Shown: positions 1 through 4,995 of the stretch, one piece after another
Layout: the number at the start of each line of letters is the position of its first letter
How positions within the stretch are numbered: the first letter of the stretch is position 1
NCBI GenBank assembly: GCA_902470095.1
Contig: CABRFG010000083.1
Location: 1 to 5,570, forward strand
Length of the DNA: 5,570 nt
Origin: an uncultured Collinsella sp.
GTDB taxonomy: Bacteria; Actinomycetota; Coriobacteriia; Coriobacteriales; Coriobacteriaceae
Direction: 5' to 3'
The notes under the pieces: generated by a model
Database searches by the model: none
The model's input: only the letters and a program-made list of their open reading frames with translations
What the model was told of the DNA's origin: nothing
Position numbers and translations under genes: made by a program

Positions 1-232
1 GCGCAGGGGGCGCTGACGCGGCCCCCCCTCTTACACCACAAAAAATCGCGCGATCTCCAATTTGGCGCTAACTGACGATGATTAGGGAGTTTCAAGTCCA
101 GTTTTGCCGATATCGACCAAGAATCGCTGCTACTAAAAAGTAACAGTACTCATATTTGCCCTTTTTTGGCCACAAGCCCTAAAACAAGCCTCGCCAGGGT
201 CGGGAAACGGGCCAAATCGTCGGCCTCGAGAC
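1..232. other. Non-coding left edge with short palindromes
   Basis: I see no gene that I would defend in this stretch. It is richer in A and T than the rest of the window. It holds a G-run facing a C-run (AGGGGG at 5-10, CCCCCT at 24-29) that could form a GC-rich stem, a perfect 10-base palindrome ATCGCGCGAT at 45-54, the palindrome CGATATCG at 108-115, and a cluster of TACT/AGTA words at 131-150 (TACTAAAAAGTA, then AGTACT). The 7-base word ACAAGCC occurs twice (172-178, 184-190). This side is downstream of the minus-strand gene ending at 233, but no GC stem followed by a T-run is visible for that gene. Whether any of this is functional is unknown. Confidence 0.5.
5..29. other. Possible GC-rich stem-loop at window edge
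   Basis: AGGGGG (5-10) is complementary to CCCCCT (24-29), giving a six-base-pair stem around a 13-base loop; an alternative register pairs GGGGGC (6-11) with GCCCCC (21-26). There is no clear T-run on either side, so a standard Rho-independent terminator is not shown. It could belong to a plus-strand gene that lies left of the window. Confidence 0.25.
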
Positions 233-487
233 TTATTCCACCGTTCCGTAGACGGCGCCCCAGCCGTGGGCGGCCAAGGCGGAGTTGAGCTGGTCGCAAA
301 GTGACTGGCGGTCGTAATAGCCGGGCGGTAGCAGGTTGACGATCTCCATGAGATCGGGCGCGAGGTCCAAGATCTCGGCCTGTACGATCAGATCCAGGCG
401 GTCGATGGCGTGGCGGTCGTAAAACAGTCCGTCGACCAGGCGCTGCAGGTCGCCGAATTCCTCGGCCTGGAACGATCCGTACTCCAT
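233..487 (-). CDS. Small acidic protein of unknown function, 84 residues
   Basis: I do not recognise this family. The protein is strongly acidic (about 15 Asp/Glu against 4 Arg, no Lys), has no signal peptide, no membrane segment and a single cysteine (C64), so it is probably a small soluble cytoplasmic protein. Residues 11-52 read as amphipathic helix, broken by LPPGYY at 53-58, followed by a second probable helix at 60-74 and a short tail ending AVYGTVE. The ATG at 487 is chosen because AAGGAGG lies four bases upstream of it (on the minus strand). An in-frame ATG at 517 would add ten residues, but that extension would contain the ribosome binding site itself. The gene is divergent from the aminotransferase and no minus-strand partner is in view. 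The good ribosome binding site and codon use matching its neighbours argue that it is real; its function cannot be inferred here. Confidence 0.72.
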   Translation of the reverse strand: MEYGSFQAEEFGDLQRLVDGLFYDRHAIDRLDLIVQAEILDLAPDLMEIVNLLPPGYYDRQSLCDQLNSALAAHGWGAVYGTVE

Positions 488-550
488 AGTGCCTCCTTGG
501 GCGCTCCACGCCGGCATGCGCGGCGATTCGTAATTTATTGCGATGGACTT

Positions 551-559
551 AATCTATCA
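551..559 (-). promoter_or_regulatory. Candidate extended -10 for the small minus-strand gene
   Basis: Read on the minus strand this is TGATAGATT, an extended -10 pattern (TGN followed by TAGATT), about 65 bases upstream of the ATG at 487. The hexamer 17 bases further upstream is only a weak -35 match. The call rests on pattern alone. Confidence 0.25.
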
Positions 560-569
560 CGGCTTCATA

Positions 570-612
570 ACGTTGCGACGGTGGCGGTCTATACTTAGAA
601 GAATTGCAACGT
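570..612. repeat. Inverted repeat centred on the aminotransferase -10 box
   Basis: ACGTTGC at 570-576 is the exact reverse complement of GCAACGT at 606-612. The next two inner positions also pair if one G-T is allowed. The centre of symmetry is position 591, inside the candidate -10 TATACT (590-595). Arms placed either side of a -10 could be half-sites for a regulator. A 7-base match over a 43-base span could also occur by chance. Confidence 0.35.
590..595 (+). promoter_or_regulatory. Candidate -10 box (TATACT) for the aminotransferase gene
   Basis: TATACT differs from the consensus TATAAT at one base and sits 41 bases before the ATG at 637, implying a leader of roughly 35 bases. No good -35 lies at 16-18 bases; the nearest TTG-type hexamer (TTGCGA, 573-578) is only 11 bases away, too close for a usual sigma-70 promoter. 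The same TATACTT string occurs before tatB at 2380, which makes the box more credible. Confidence 0.45.
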
Positions 613-636
613 ACCGCTTCGTGAAAGGTCGCACCC

Positions 637-1941
637 ATGCAGACGATCTACCAGAAGATGGAAACCACCGAACTCGATGCCGCCATTGAGGCGCTCAAAG
701 CCGAGGTCGCCGAGGTCAAGGCCAAGGGCCTGGCGCTCGACATGGCCCGCGGCAAGCCGTCGCCCTCCCAGGTGGACATCTCTCGACCCATGCTCGATAT
801 CCTCAATGCCGATGCCGATCTGCACGACGGCAACGTCGACTGCTCCAATTACGGCTGTTTTGAGGGTATTCCTTCGGCACGCAAATTGGCGGGGGAGTTC
901 CTGGGTTGCCCTGCCGAGCAGACGCTCGTGCTGGGTTCGTCGAGTTTGCTGATCGAGCACGATATCGCCGGTATGTTCTGGCGTTGCGGCTCATGTGGTA
1001 GCGACCCTTGGGAGGCTTACGAGGCCGCGCACGACGGCAAGAAGGTCAAGTTCCTGTGCCCGGTTCCCGGCTACGACCGCCACTTTGGCATCACCGCCGA
1101 TCTGGGTATCGAGAACGTCCCCGTCGCGATGACCGACAACGGTCCCGACATGGACGAGGTCGAGCGCTTGGTTGCCGCCGACGATTCCATCAAGGGCATC
1201 TGGTGCGTGCCCAAGTATTCCAACCCCACGGGCATCACCTTTAGCGAGGACACCGTGCGCCGCCTGGTCGAGATGCCCACGGCTGCACCCGATTTCCGCA
1301 TCTTCTGGGACAACGCCTACTGCGTGCACGACTTGTACGACGAGACCGACGAGCTCGCCAACATCTTTGACCTTGCTCGCGCAGCGGGCACCGAGGACCG
1401 CGTGGTGGCCTTTGCATCGACGTCCAAGATCACCTTCCCGGGCGCCGGCATCGGCTTTATCGGTGCGAGCCCCGCGGTCATCGCCGAGTTCTCCAAGCGC
1501 CTGAAGGCCGGCCTCATCAGCGCCGACAAGCTCAACCAGCTGCGTCACGTGCGCTTCCTTCCCACCATCGAGGCGGTCAAGGAGCACATGAAAAAGCATG
1601 CCGAGTTTTTGCGTCCGCGCTTTGAGGCCGTTGAGCGCAAGCTCACCGAGGGCCTGGGCGGCACGGGCTGCGCCACCTGGACGCACCCCCGCGGCGGCTA
1701 CTTTGTAAGCTTCGATGGTCCCGAGGGATCGGCCCAGAAGGTCGCCGCGCTTTGCGCCGACCTGGGCGTCAAGCTCACGCCGGCCGGTGCTACCTGGCCC
1801 TATGGCAAGGACCCGCGCGACACCAACATCCGCATCGCGCCGAGCTATCCCACGGTCGAGGACCTGGAGGCCGCGCTCGATGTGCTGGTGCTGGCCGTCA
1901 AGCTCGTCGCTGCCGAGCTTGCGCGTGCCGAGCGCGCCTAA
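637..1941 (+). CDS. PLP-dependent aminotransferase, type Ic aspartate aminotransferase-like
   Basis: This is a fold-type I, PLP-dependent aminotransferase of 434 residues. It most resembles the class I subgroup Ic aspartate aminotransferases (the family of mycobacterial Rv3722c, of very similar length), which move an amino group between aspartate or glutamate and 2-oxoacids in the cytoplasm. Visible motifs in order are ARGKPSPSQVDIS (37-49), DCSNYGCFEGIPSAR (68-82), PVPGYDRHFG (142-151), PKYSNPTG (192-199, with N196 expected to contact PLP), WDNAYCVHDL (224-233, with D225 and Y228), STSKITFPGAG (261-271, with K264 the expected Schiff-base lysine), RGGYFVSFD (352-360) and NIRIAPSYP (397-405, with R399 the expected carboxylate-binding arginine). 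All key residues are present, so it should be active. GAAAGG lies eight bases before the ATG; a second ATG at 658 has no better site. It is probably transcribed alone or with the STAS gene 51 bases downstream. Substrate preference is inferred from family. Confidence 0.9.
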   Translation: MQTIYQKMETTELDAAIEALKAEVAEVKAKGLALDMARGKPSPSQVDISRPMLDILNADADLHDGNVDCSNYGCFEGIPSARKLAGEFLGCPAEQTLVLGSSSLLIEHDIAGMFWRCGSCGSDPWEAYEAAHDGKKVKFLCPVPGYDRHFGITADLGIENVPVAMTDNGPDMDEVERLVAADDSIKGIWCVPKYSNPTGITFSEDTVRRLVEMPTAAPDFRIFWDNAYCVHDLYDETDELANIFDLARAAGTEDRVVAFASTSKITFPGAGIGFIGASPAVIAEFSKRLKAGLISADKLNQLRHVRFLPTIEAVKEHMKKHAEFLRPRFEAVERKLTEGLGGTGCATWTHPRGGYFVSFDGPEGSAQKVAALCADLGVKLTPAGATWPYGKDPRDTNIRIAPSYPTVEDLEAALDVLVLAVKLVAAELARAERA

Positions 1942-1949
1942 CGCGCGGC
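1927..1949 (+). other. GC-rich stem-loop spanning the aminotransferase stop codon
   Basis: GCGCG (1932-1936) pairs with CGCGC (1942-1946) around the loop CCTAA, which includes the stop codon. GCC (1927-1929) can then pair with GGC (1947-1949) if two bases bulge. No T-run follows, so this is not a standard terminator. It could slow decay of the upstream message or reduce read-through into the STAS gene. Confidence 0.25.
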
Positions 1950-1992
1950 TTCCCGTACTATCCGCACTTTCGATACGTAAAGGAGCGTATAC

Positions 1993-2307
1993 ATGGATTT
2001 GGGTATTTCCACCAACCCCACGCCAGAGCTCTACACCATTAAGGTGGCCGGCGAGATCGATATCTCTAACGCCGATAGCCTGCGCAATGCCATCGACCTG
2101 GCGCTCGAGCAGCCCACTGAGGCCGTTGAGCTCGATTTTGCCCAGGTGAGCTACATCGATTCGACGGGCATTGGCGTGCTCGTGGGCGCCGCGCACCACG
2201 CGGTCGACCACGGCAAGCGCTTTAGCTGCACCAATGTGCAGCCTCCGGTGATGCGCGTGGTTCAGCTGTTGGGTGTCGACCAGGAGATTTCGATCACCGC
2301 TGCATAA
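1993..2307 (+). CDS. STAS-domain protein, anti-sigma factor antagonist-like
   Basis: The whole 104-residue protein is one STAS domain of the SpoIIAA/RsbV type. Family members bind an anti-sigma-factor kinase when unphosphorylated and release a sigma factor; phosphorylation on a conserved serine switches them off. The phosphorylation loop is seen as YIDSTGIGVLV (54-64), with S57 as the expected target and T58 beside it. The N-terminal strand segment (12-24, ending GEIDISNA at 20-27) and a hydrophobic strand at 43-50 fit the fold. The start is well supported: AAAGGAG at 1979-1985 is seven bases before the ATG. No RsbW/SpoIIAB-like kinase, sigma factor or phosphatase lies next to it, so the partners must be elsewhere. 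A STAS protein can also work in other settings (MlaB-like transport, stressosome); the short stand-alone form and intact DSTG favour an anti-sigma antagonist. Confidence 0.85.
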   Translation: MDLGISTNPTPELYTIKVAGEIDISNADSLRNAIDLALEQPTEAVELDFAQVSYIDSTGIGVLVGAAHHAVDHGKRFSCTNVQPPVMRVVQLLGVDQEISITAA

Positions 2308-2351
2308 TCTTTGCCCCCAAAAGGGCGTGCCGTTTGGCATATGTTTGTGAT

Positions 2352-2379
2352 GCGCTCGGACGTTTTGGCGTCCGGGCGC
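2352..2379. repeat. 11-base-pair inverted repeat abutting the tatB -10 box
   Basis: Arm 2352-2362 (GCGCTCGGACG) pairs with arm 2369-2379 (CGTCCGGGCGC) through 11 base pairs with one G-T wobble, around the loop TTTTGG. The right arm ends on the base before TATACT (2380-2385). It could be an operator in the promoter spacer, or a GC-rich terminator for the STAS transcript. The sequence after it (TATACTTGACC) is only mildly T-rich, so the terminator reading is weak. Confidence 0.5.
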
Positions 2380-2385
2380 TATACT
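2380..2385 (+). promoter_or_regulatory. Candidate -10 box (TATACT) for the tat-hyp cluster
   Basis: TATACT, followed by TG, lies 75 bases before the GTG start at 2461 and matches the box before the aminotransferase. Transcription from here would give a leader of about 68 bases. The hexamer expected 17 bases upstream (2357-2362, CGGACG) is not a -35 match and lies within the left arm of the inverted repeat, so an activator or an unusual sigma factor may be needed. Confidence 0.45.
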
Positions 2386-2428
2386 TGACCGAATGAATAG
2401 ACGAGTTCCGGCCGAATGGCGCGGTGCG

Positions 2429-2448
2429 GGCTCGACTCACATCGAGCC
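2429..2448 (+). promoter_or_regulatory. Leader hairpin next to the tatB ribosome binding site
   Basis: GGCTCGA (2429-2435) pairs perfectly with TCGAGCC (2442-2448) around the six-base loop CTCACA, with a further G-T pair possible outside it. The stem ends two bases before GGAGG (2451-2455), which sits five bases upstream of the GTG start. Such a placement can affect ribosome access. Function is inferred from position only. Confidence 0.4.
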
Positions 2449-2460
2449 TTGGAGGTATGT

Positions 2461-3048
2461 GTGTTTGGTATTGGAGAGGGTGAGCTCGCGATCATCGTGG
2501 TCTTCGGCTTTTTGCTGTTTGGCCCGGATAAGCTCCCACAGATGGGCCGCACGATCGGCCGTGCCATCCGTCAGTTCCGCGAGACGCAGGAAAAGATGAC
2601 GGCCGTTGTTCAGTCCGAGATAATCGATCCGGTGAGCGAGGCCGCGTCGGCCCCGGTCAAGCCCAAGAAGGCTGCCGTCGATGACGATTCCGATGCAGAC
2701 GAGGATGCCGTTGAGACGGCAGCGCCCGCCAAGAAGGAGACCTTTGCCGAGCGCCGTGCCCGCCTTGCTGCCGAGAAGGCCGCGAGCGAAGCTGCCGCCG
2801 AGGGCGAGGGTGCTGCTGAGGAGTCCGAGGCCGAGGGTGCCGAGCCTGCCGCTGCCGCCGAGCCTGTCGTCGAGCCCGAGCCTGCTGTAGAACCGGAGCC
2901 CGAGCCCGAGCCGGCAGAGCCCACGACGGCCGACCTCTATGCCCGTCGTCCACGCAAGCGCAAGGCCGTCGTCGACCAGCTCGCCCGCGAGCTCGAGGCC
3001 GAGGACGACGCCGCTGCCGCCGACGCCTCGAAGGGAGGCGATGAGTAA
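2461..3048 (+). CDS. tatB: Twin-arginine translocase TatA/TatB-family subunit, TatB-like
   Basis: This is a membrane subunit of the Tat translocase, which exports folded proteins carrying a twin-arginine signal. The 195-residue protein begins MFGIGEGELAII, followed by one membrane helix (about 8-20), the hinge FGPDKLP (20-26) and an amphipathic helix (27-46). E8 and G21-P22 align without gaps with E. coli TatB, so TatB is favoured over TatA; a single bifunctional subunit is also possible. Residues 47-195 form a long, mostly acidic Ala/Glu/Pro-rich tail, with an EPEP-type repeat at 138-153 and a basic patch RRPRKRK at 162-168. It is longer than a typical TatA. The GTG at 2461 is chosen because GGAGG lies five bases before it and the canonical N-terminus starts there; an in-frame ATG at 2416 would add 15 non-family residues ahead of the helix. 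It overlaps tatC by one base. Confidence 0.88.
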   Translation: MFGIGEGELAIIVVFGFLLFGPDKLPQMGRTIGRAIRQFRETQEKMTAVVQSEIIDPVSEAASAPVKPKKAAVDDDSDADEDAVETAAPAKKETFAERRARLAAEKAASEAAAEGEGAAEESEAEGAEPAAAAEPVVEPEPAVEPEPEPEPAEPTTADLYARRPRKRKAVVDQLARELEAEDDAAAADASKGGDE

Positions 3049-3839
3049 TGCCTATCGGACCTGCGCGCATGCCGCTCTTCGATCACCTGGGCGAGCTCCG
3101 TCGCCGCCTGACCATCGTGGTCGTGTCGGTGTTTGCCGCCGCCATCGTGCTGTATTTCGCCACGCCCGTGGTGCTCGACATCCTGGAAGACCCCATCCGC
3201 TCCTTTGTGCCGGACGGTAAGTTCTACATCACCACCACGCTCGGCGGCTTTGGCCTGCGCTTCTCGCTGGCCATCAAGATGGCCGTGGTCATGTGCACGC
3301 CCATGATTATCTGGCAGATTCTGGCATTTTTCCTGCCGGCGCTGCGTCCCAACGAGCGCAAGTGGGTTGTGCCTACGGTGCTCGCCTCGACGGTGCTGTT
3401 CTTCCTGGGCGCAATCTTTTGCTACTTCATCATTATCCCGGCAGGCTTTGAGTGGCTCATCGGCGAGACCTCGGCCGTCGCCACGGCGCTGCCCGACCTG
3501 GAGAACTACGTCAACATGGAGCTGCTCTTTATGATCGGCTTTGGTGTGGCGTTTGAGCTGCCGCTCATCATCTTCTACCTGTCCGTCTTCCACATCGTGT
3601 CCTACGCTGCTTTCCGCAGTGCCTGGCGTTATGTATACGTTGGCCTGCTTGTGGGCTCGGCTGTGATTACGCCCGACGGCTCGCCCGTCACCTTGGGCCT
3701 TATGTACGGCGCCTTGCTCTCGCTCTACGAGATTTCGCTCGCCATCGCCCGTGTGGTCATTACCGCGCGCGAGGGCAAGGAAGGCTTGTTTGTGAGCCGC
3801 CTGGACCTGTTCTCGGACGACGAGGACGACGAGGAGTAA
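3048..3839 (+). CDS. tatC: Sec-independent protein translocase TatC
   Basis: TatC is the polytopic core of the Tat translocase and, with TatB, forms the receptor for twin-arginine signal peptides in the cytoplasmic membrane. The protein has 263 residues, close to the usual length. HLGELRRRL (13-21) is the family's N-terminal cytoplasmic signature. Six membrane segments are visible at roughly 22-42, 74-96, 108-132, 157-180, 193-207 and 213-234. F94 and E103 (in AFFLPALRPNER) correspond to signal-peptide-binding residues of E. coli TatC, and E170 in FGVAFELP also matches. TPDG (208-211) and LYEISL (226-231) complete the set. The C-terminus is very acidic (SDDEDDEE). The ATG shares its A with the last base of the tatB stop (TAATG), and AGGGAGG lies nine bases before it. 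An ATG at 3069 is possible but has no ribosome binding site. Confidence 0.96.
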   Translation: MPIGPARMPLFDHLGELRRRLTIVVVSVFAAAIVLYFATPVVLDILEDPIRSFVPDGKFYITTTLGGFGLRFSLAIKMAVVMCTPMIIWQILAFFLPALRPNERKWVVPTVLASTVLFFLGAIFCYFIIIPAGFEWLIGETSAVATALPDLENYVNMELLFMIGFGVAFELPLIIFYLSVFHIVSYAAFRSAWRYVYVGLLVGSAVITPDGSPVTLGLMYGALLSLYEISLAIARVVITAREGKEGLFVSRLDLFSDDEDDEE

Positions 3840-3845
3840 ATCGGT

Positions 3846-4202
3846 ATGCACGAGGTTGGCATTGTCAACGGCATGCTCGATACAGTGATTCGCGCGGCGC
3901 GTGGGGCGGGGGCCTCGCGCGCCGTTTTGGTGACGCTGCGTATCGGGGATATGACCGAAGTTGTGCGCGAGGCGCTCGACTTTGCGTGGGAGACATTTCG
4001 CGATGAGGACCCGCTCACGCGAGGCTGCGAGCTTGCCGTGGAGGAAGTCCATCCACAAAGCGAGTGCCTGGACTGCGGGGAGGTTTTCGACCACGATCGC
4101 TTCCACTGTCGCTGTCCCCAGTGTGGTGGTGCCAACGTGCGCCTACTGCACGGCCGCGAGCTCGATATCGCGAGTATCGAAATCGAAACCCCCGACGATT
4201 AG
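3846..4202 (+). CDS. hypA: Hydrogenase maturation nickel metallochaperone HypA
   Basis: HypA delivers nickel to the large subunit of [NiFe]-hydrogenase together with the GTPase HypB, in the cytoplasm. The 118-residue length is usual for the family. It starts MHE, with H2 as the expected nickel ligand at the N-terminus. The zinc domain shows two CxxC pairs, CLDC (C74, C77) and CPQC (C90, C93), with an extra cysteine at C88. The C-terminal segment GRELDIASIEIE (103-114) is typical of the family. The gene begins six bases after the tatC stop, and GAGGAG at the end of tatC (3831-3836) serves as its ribosome binding site, which points to translational coupling. In some bacteria HypA also supplies urease; no urease gene is in view. 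Confidence 0.95.
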   Translation: MHEVGIVNGMLDTVIRAARGAGASRAVLVTLRIGDMTEVVREALDFAWETFRDEDPLTRGCELAVEEVHPQSECLDCGEVFDHDRFHCRCPQCGGANVRLLHGRELDIASIEIETPDD

Positions 4203-4257
4203 CCCATCAGCCACCTGGGGACGGGGTATAAAGGGGCAAAAGTAAGGAGCGCTGAGT
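4203..4257 (+). other. hypA-hypB spacer with a strong ribosome binding site
   Basis: This is the only real gap in the tat-hyp cluster. It contains a G-rich run with the word TATAAA at 4227-4232, which resembles a -10 box but has no -35 at the right distance (4204-4209 is CCATCA). AAGGAG at 4244-4249 is eight bases before the hypB ATG. No stem-loop or terminator is evident, so read-through from hypA is expected, with a possible weak internal promoter. Confidence 0.4.
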
Positions 4258-4941
4258 ATGGCTGAGAAAACGATTGATATCGCGTCGCCGATCCTGTCGC
4301 GCAATGAGCGCCTGGCAGATCAGCTGCGTCAGCGATTTAATGAGGCAGGCACCTATGTGATCAACGTCTTGTCGAGCCCTGGCTCGGGCAAGACCACCAC
4401 GATCCTGGGCACCAACGAGCGCCTGCGTGACAAGGCGGGCCTGCGCTGCGCCGTCATCGAGGGCGACATCGCCTCGGACGTCGACGCCATCACCATGAAG
4501 GAAGCCGGCATGCCTGCCATCCAGATCAACACGGGGGGCCTGTGCCACCTCGAGGGCAACATGATCATGGAGGCCGTCGACGCGTTCGACCAGGCTGTGG
4601 GTCTGGAAAACATCGACGTCATCTTTATCGAAAATGTGGGCAACCTGGTCTGCCCGGTCGACTTTGACCTGGGCGAGAACCTGTCCATCATGATTCTTTC
4701 GGTGCCCGAGGGCGACGACAAGCCCATCAAGTACCCGGGCATCTTCCAACACGCCGGCGCGCAGCTGCTCAACAAGGTCGACGTGGCTCCGGCTTTCGAT
4801 TTTGACATGGATAGGTATACTAAGACACTCGATGACCTCAATCCGCAGGCGCCGCGGTTTGCCGTGAGCGCGCGCAAGGGCGAGGGCATGGATGCCTGGT
4901 GCGATTGGCTCATCGGGCAGATTGAGCAAGCAAGGGCGTAA
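4258..4941 (+). CDS. hypB: Hydrogenase nickel incorporation GTPase HypB
   Basis: HypB is a SIMIBI-class GTPase that uses GTP hydrolysis to drive nickel transfer, with HypA, into the [NiFe]-hydrogenase large subunit. The protein has 227 residues. Walker A is SSPGSGKTT (39-47); the switch region includes EGDIASDVDA (68-77); QINTGGLCHLE (89-99) carries the metal-site pair C96-H97; IENVGNLVCP (124-133) carries a third conserved cysteine, C132; EGDDKPIKYP (151-160) and the NKVD base-recognition motif (172-175) follow. The N-terminus goes almost straight into the G domain, so both the CxxCGC high-affinity nickel site of E. coli HypB and the His-rich stretch of other HypBs are absent. Nickel handling should rely on the G-domain site and HypA. 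AAGGAG is eight bases before the ATG. It closes the tat-hyp cluster, 54 bases before the topoisomerase gene. Confidence 0.96.
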   Translation: MAEKTIDIASPILSRNERLADQLRQRFNEAGTYVINVLSSPGSGKTTTILGTNERLRDKAGLRCAVIEGDIASDVDAITMKEAGMPAIQINTGGLCHLEGNMIMEAVDAFDQAVGLENIDVIFIENVGNLVCPVDFDLGENLSIMILSVPEGDDKPIKYPGIFQHAGAQLLNKVDVAPAFDFDMDRYTKTLDDLNPQAPRFAVSARKGEGMDAWCDWLIGQIEQARA

Positions 4942-4995
4942 GTCGGCCGCCATACGGGCGGGCGTAGCCGCAGAGATACGAGATAGGAGCCTCTT

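Noticed and set aside
150..509. Minus-strand open frame of 119 codons overlapping the small acidic gene
   Set aside because: It is Arg/Pro-rich, as expected of an out-of-frame translation, and the overlapping 84-residue frame has the well-placed AAGGAGG.
509..525. CGCCG/CGGCG stem-loop in the leader of the small minus-strand gene
   Set aside because: A five-base-pair GC stem is common by chance in GC-rich DNA and nothing else supports a role.
410..598. Plus-strand open frame of 62 codons before the aminotransferase
   Set aside because: It runs antisense through the small gene and its promoter region and has no ribosome binding site.
2313..2339. Two four-base-pair hairpins after the STAS gene (GCCC/GGGC and TGCC/GGCA)
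   Set aside because: The stems are short and no T-run follows, so I would not call a terminator.
991..2340. Long minus-strand open frame (449 codons) opposite the aminotransferase and STAS genes
   Set aside because: It is the antisense of two well-supported genes, has a composition rich in His, Gly and Arg typical of shadow frames in GC-rich DNA, and shows no family motif.
2416..2460. Longer tatB start at the ATG at 2416
   Set aside because: It would place 15 unrelated residues before the canonical MFGIGEGEL start and would translate through the hairpin and the ribosome binding site.
2393..2599. Small plus-strand frame starting at the ATG at 2393, overlapping tatB
   Set aside because: It begins almost at the predicted transcript start with no ribosome binding site and reads out of frame through tatB.
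2937..4106. Long minus-strand open frame (389 codons) opposite tatC and hypA
   Set aside because: It is antisense to tatC and hypA, whose residues match their families. The His/Asp/Arg-rich translation has no recognisable domain.
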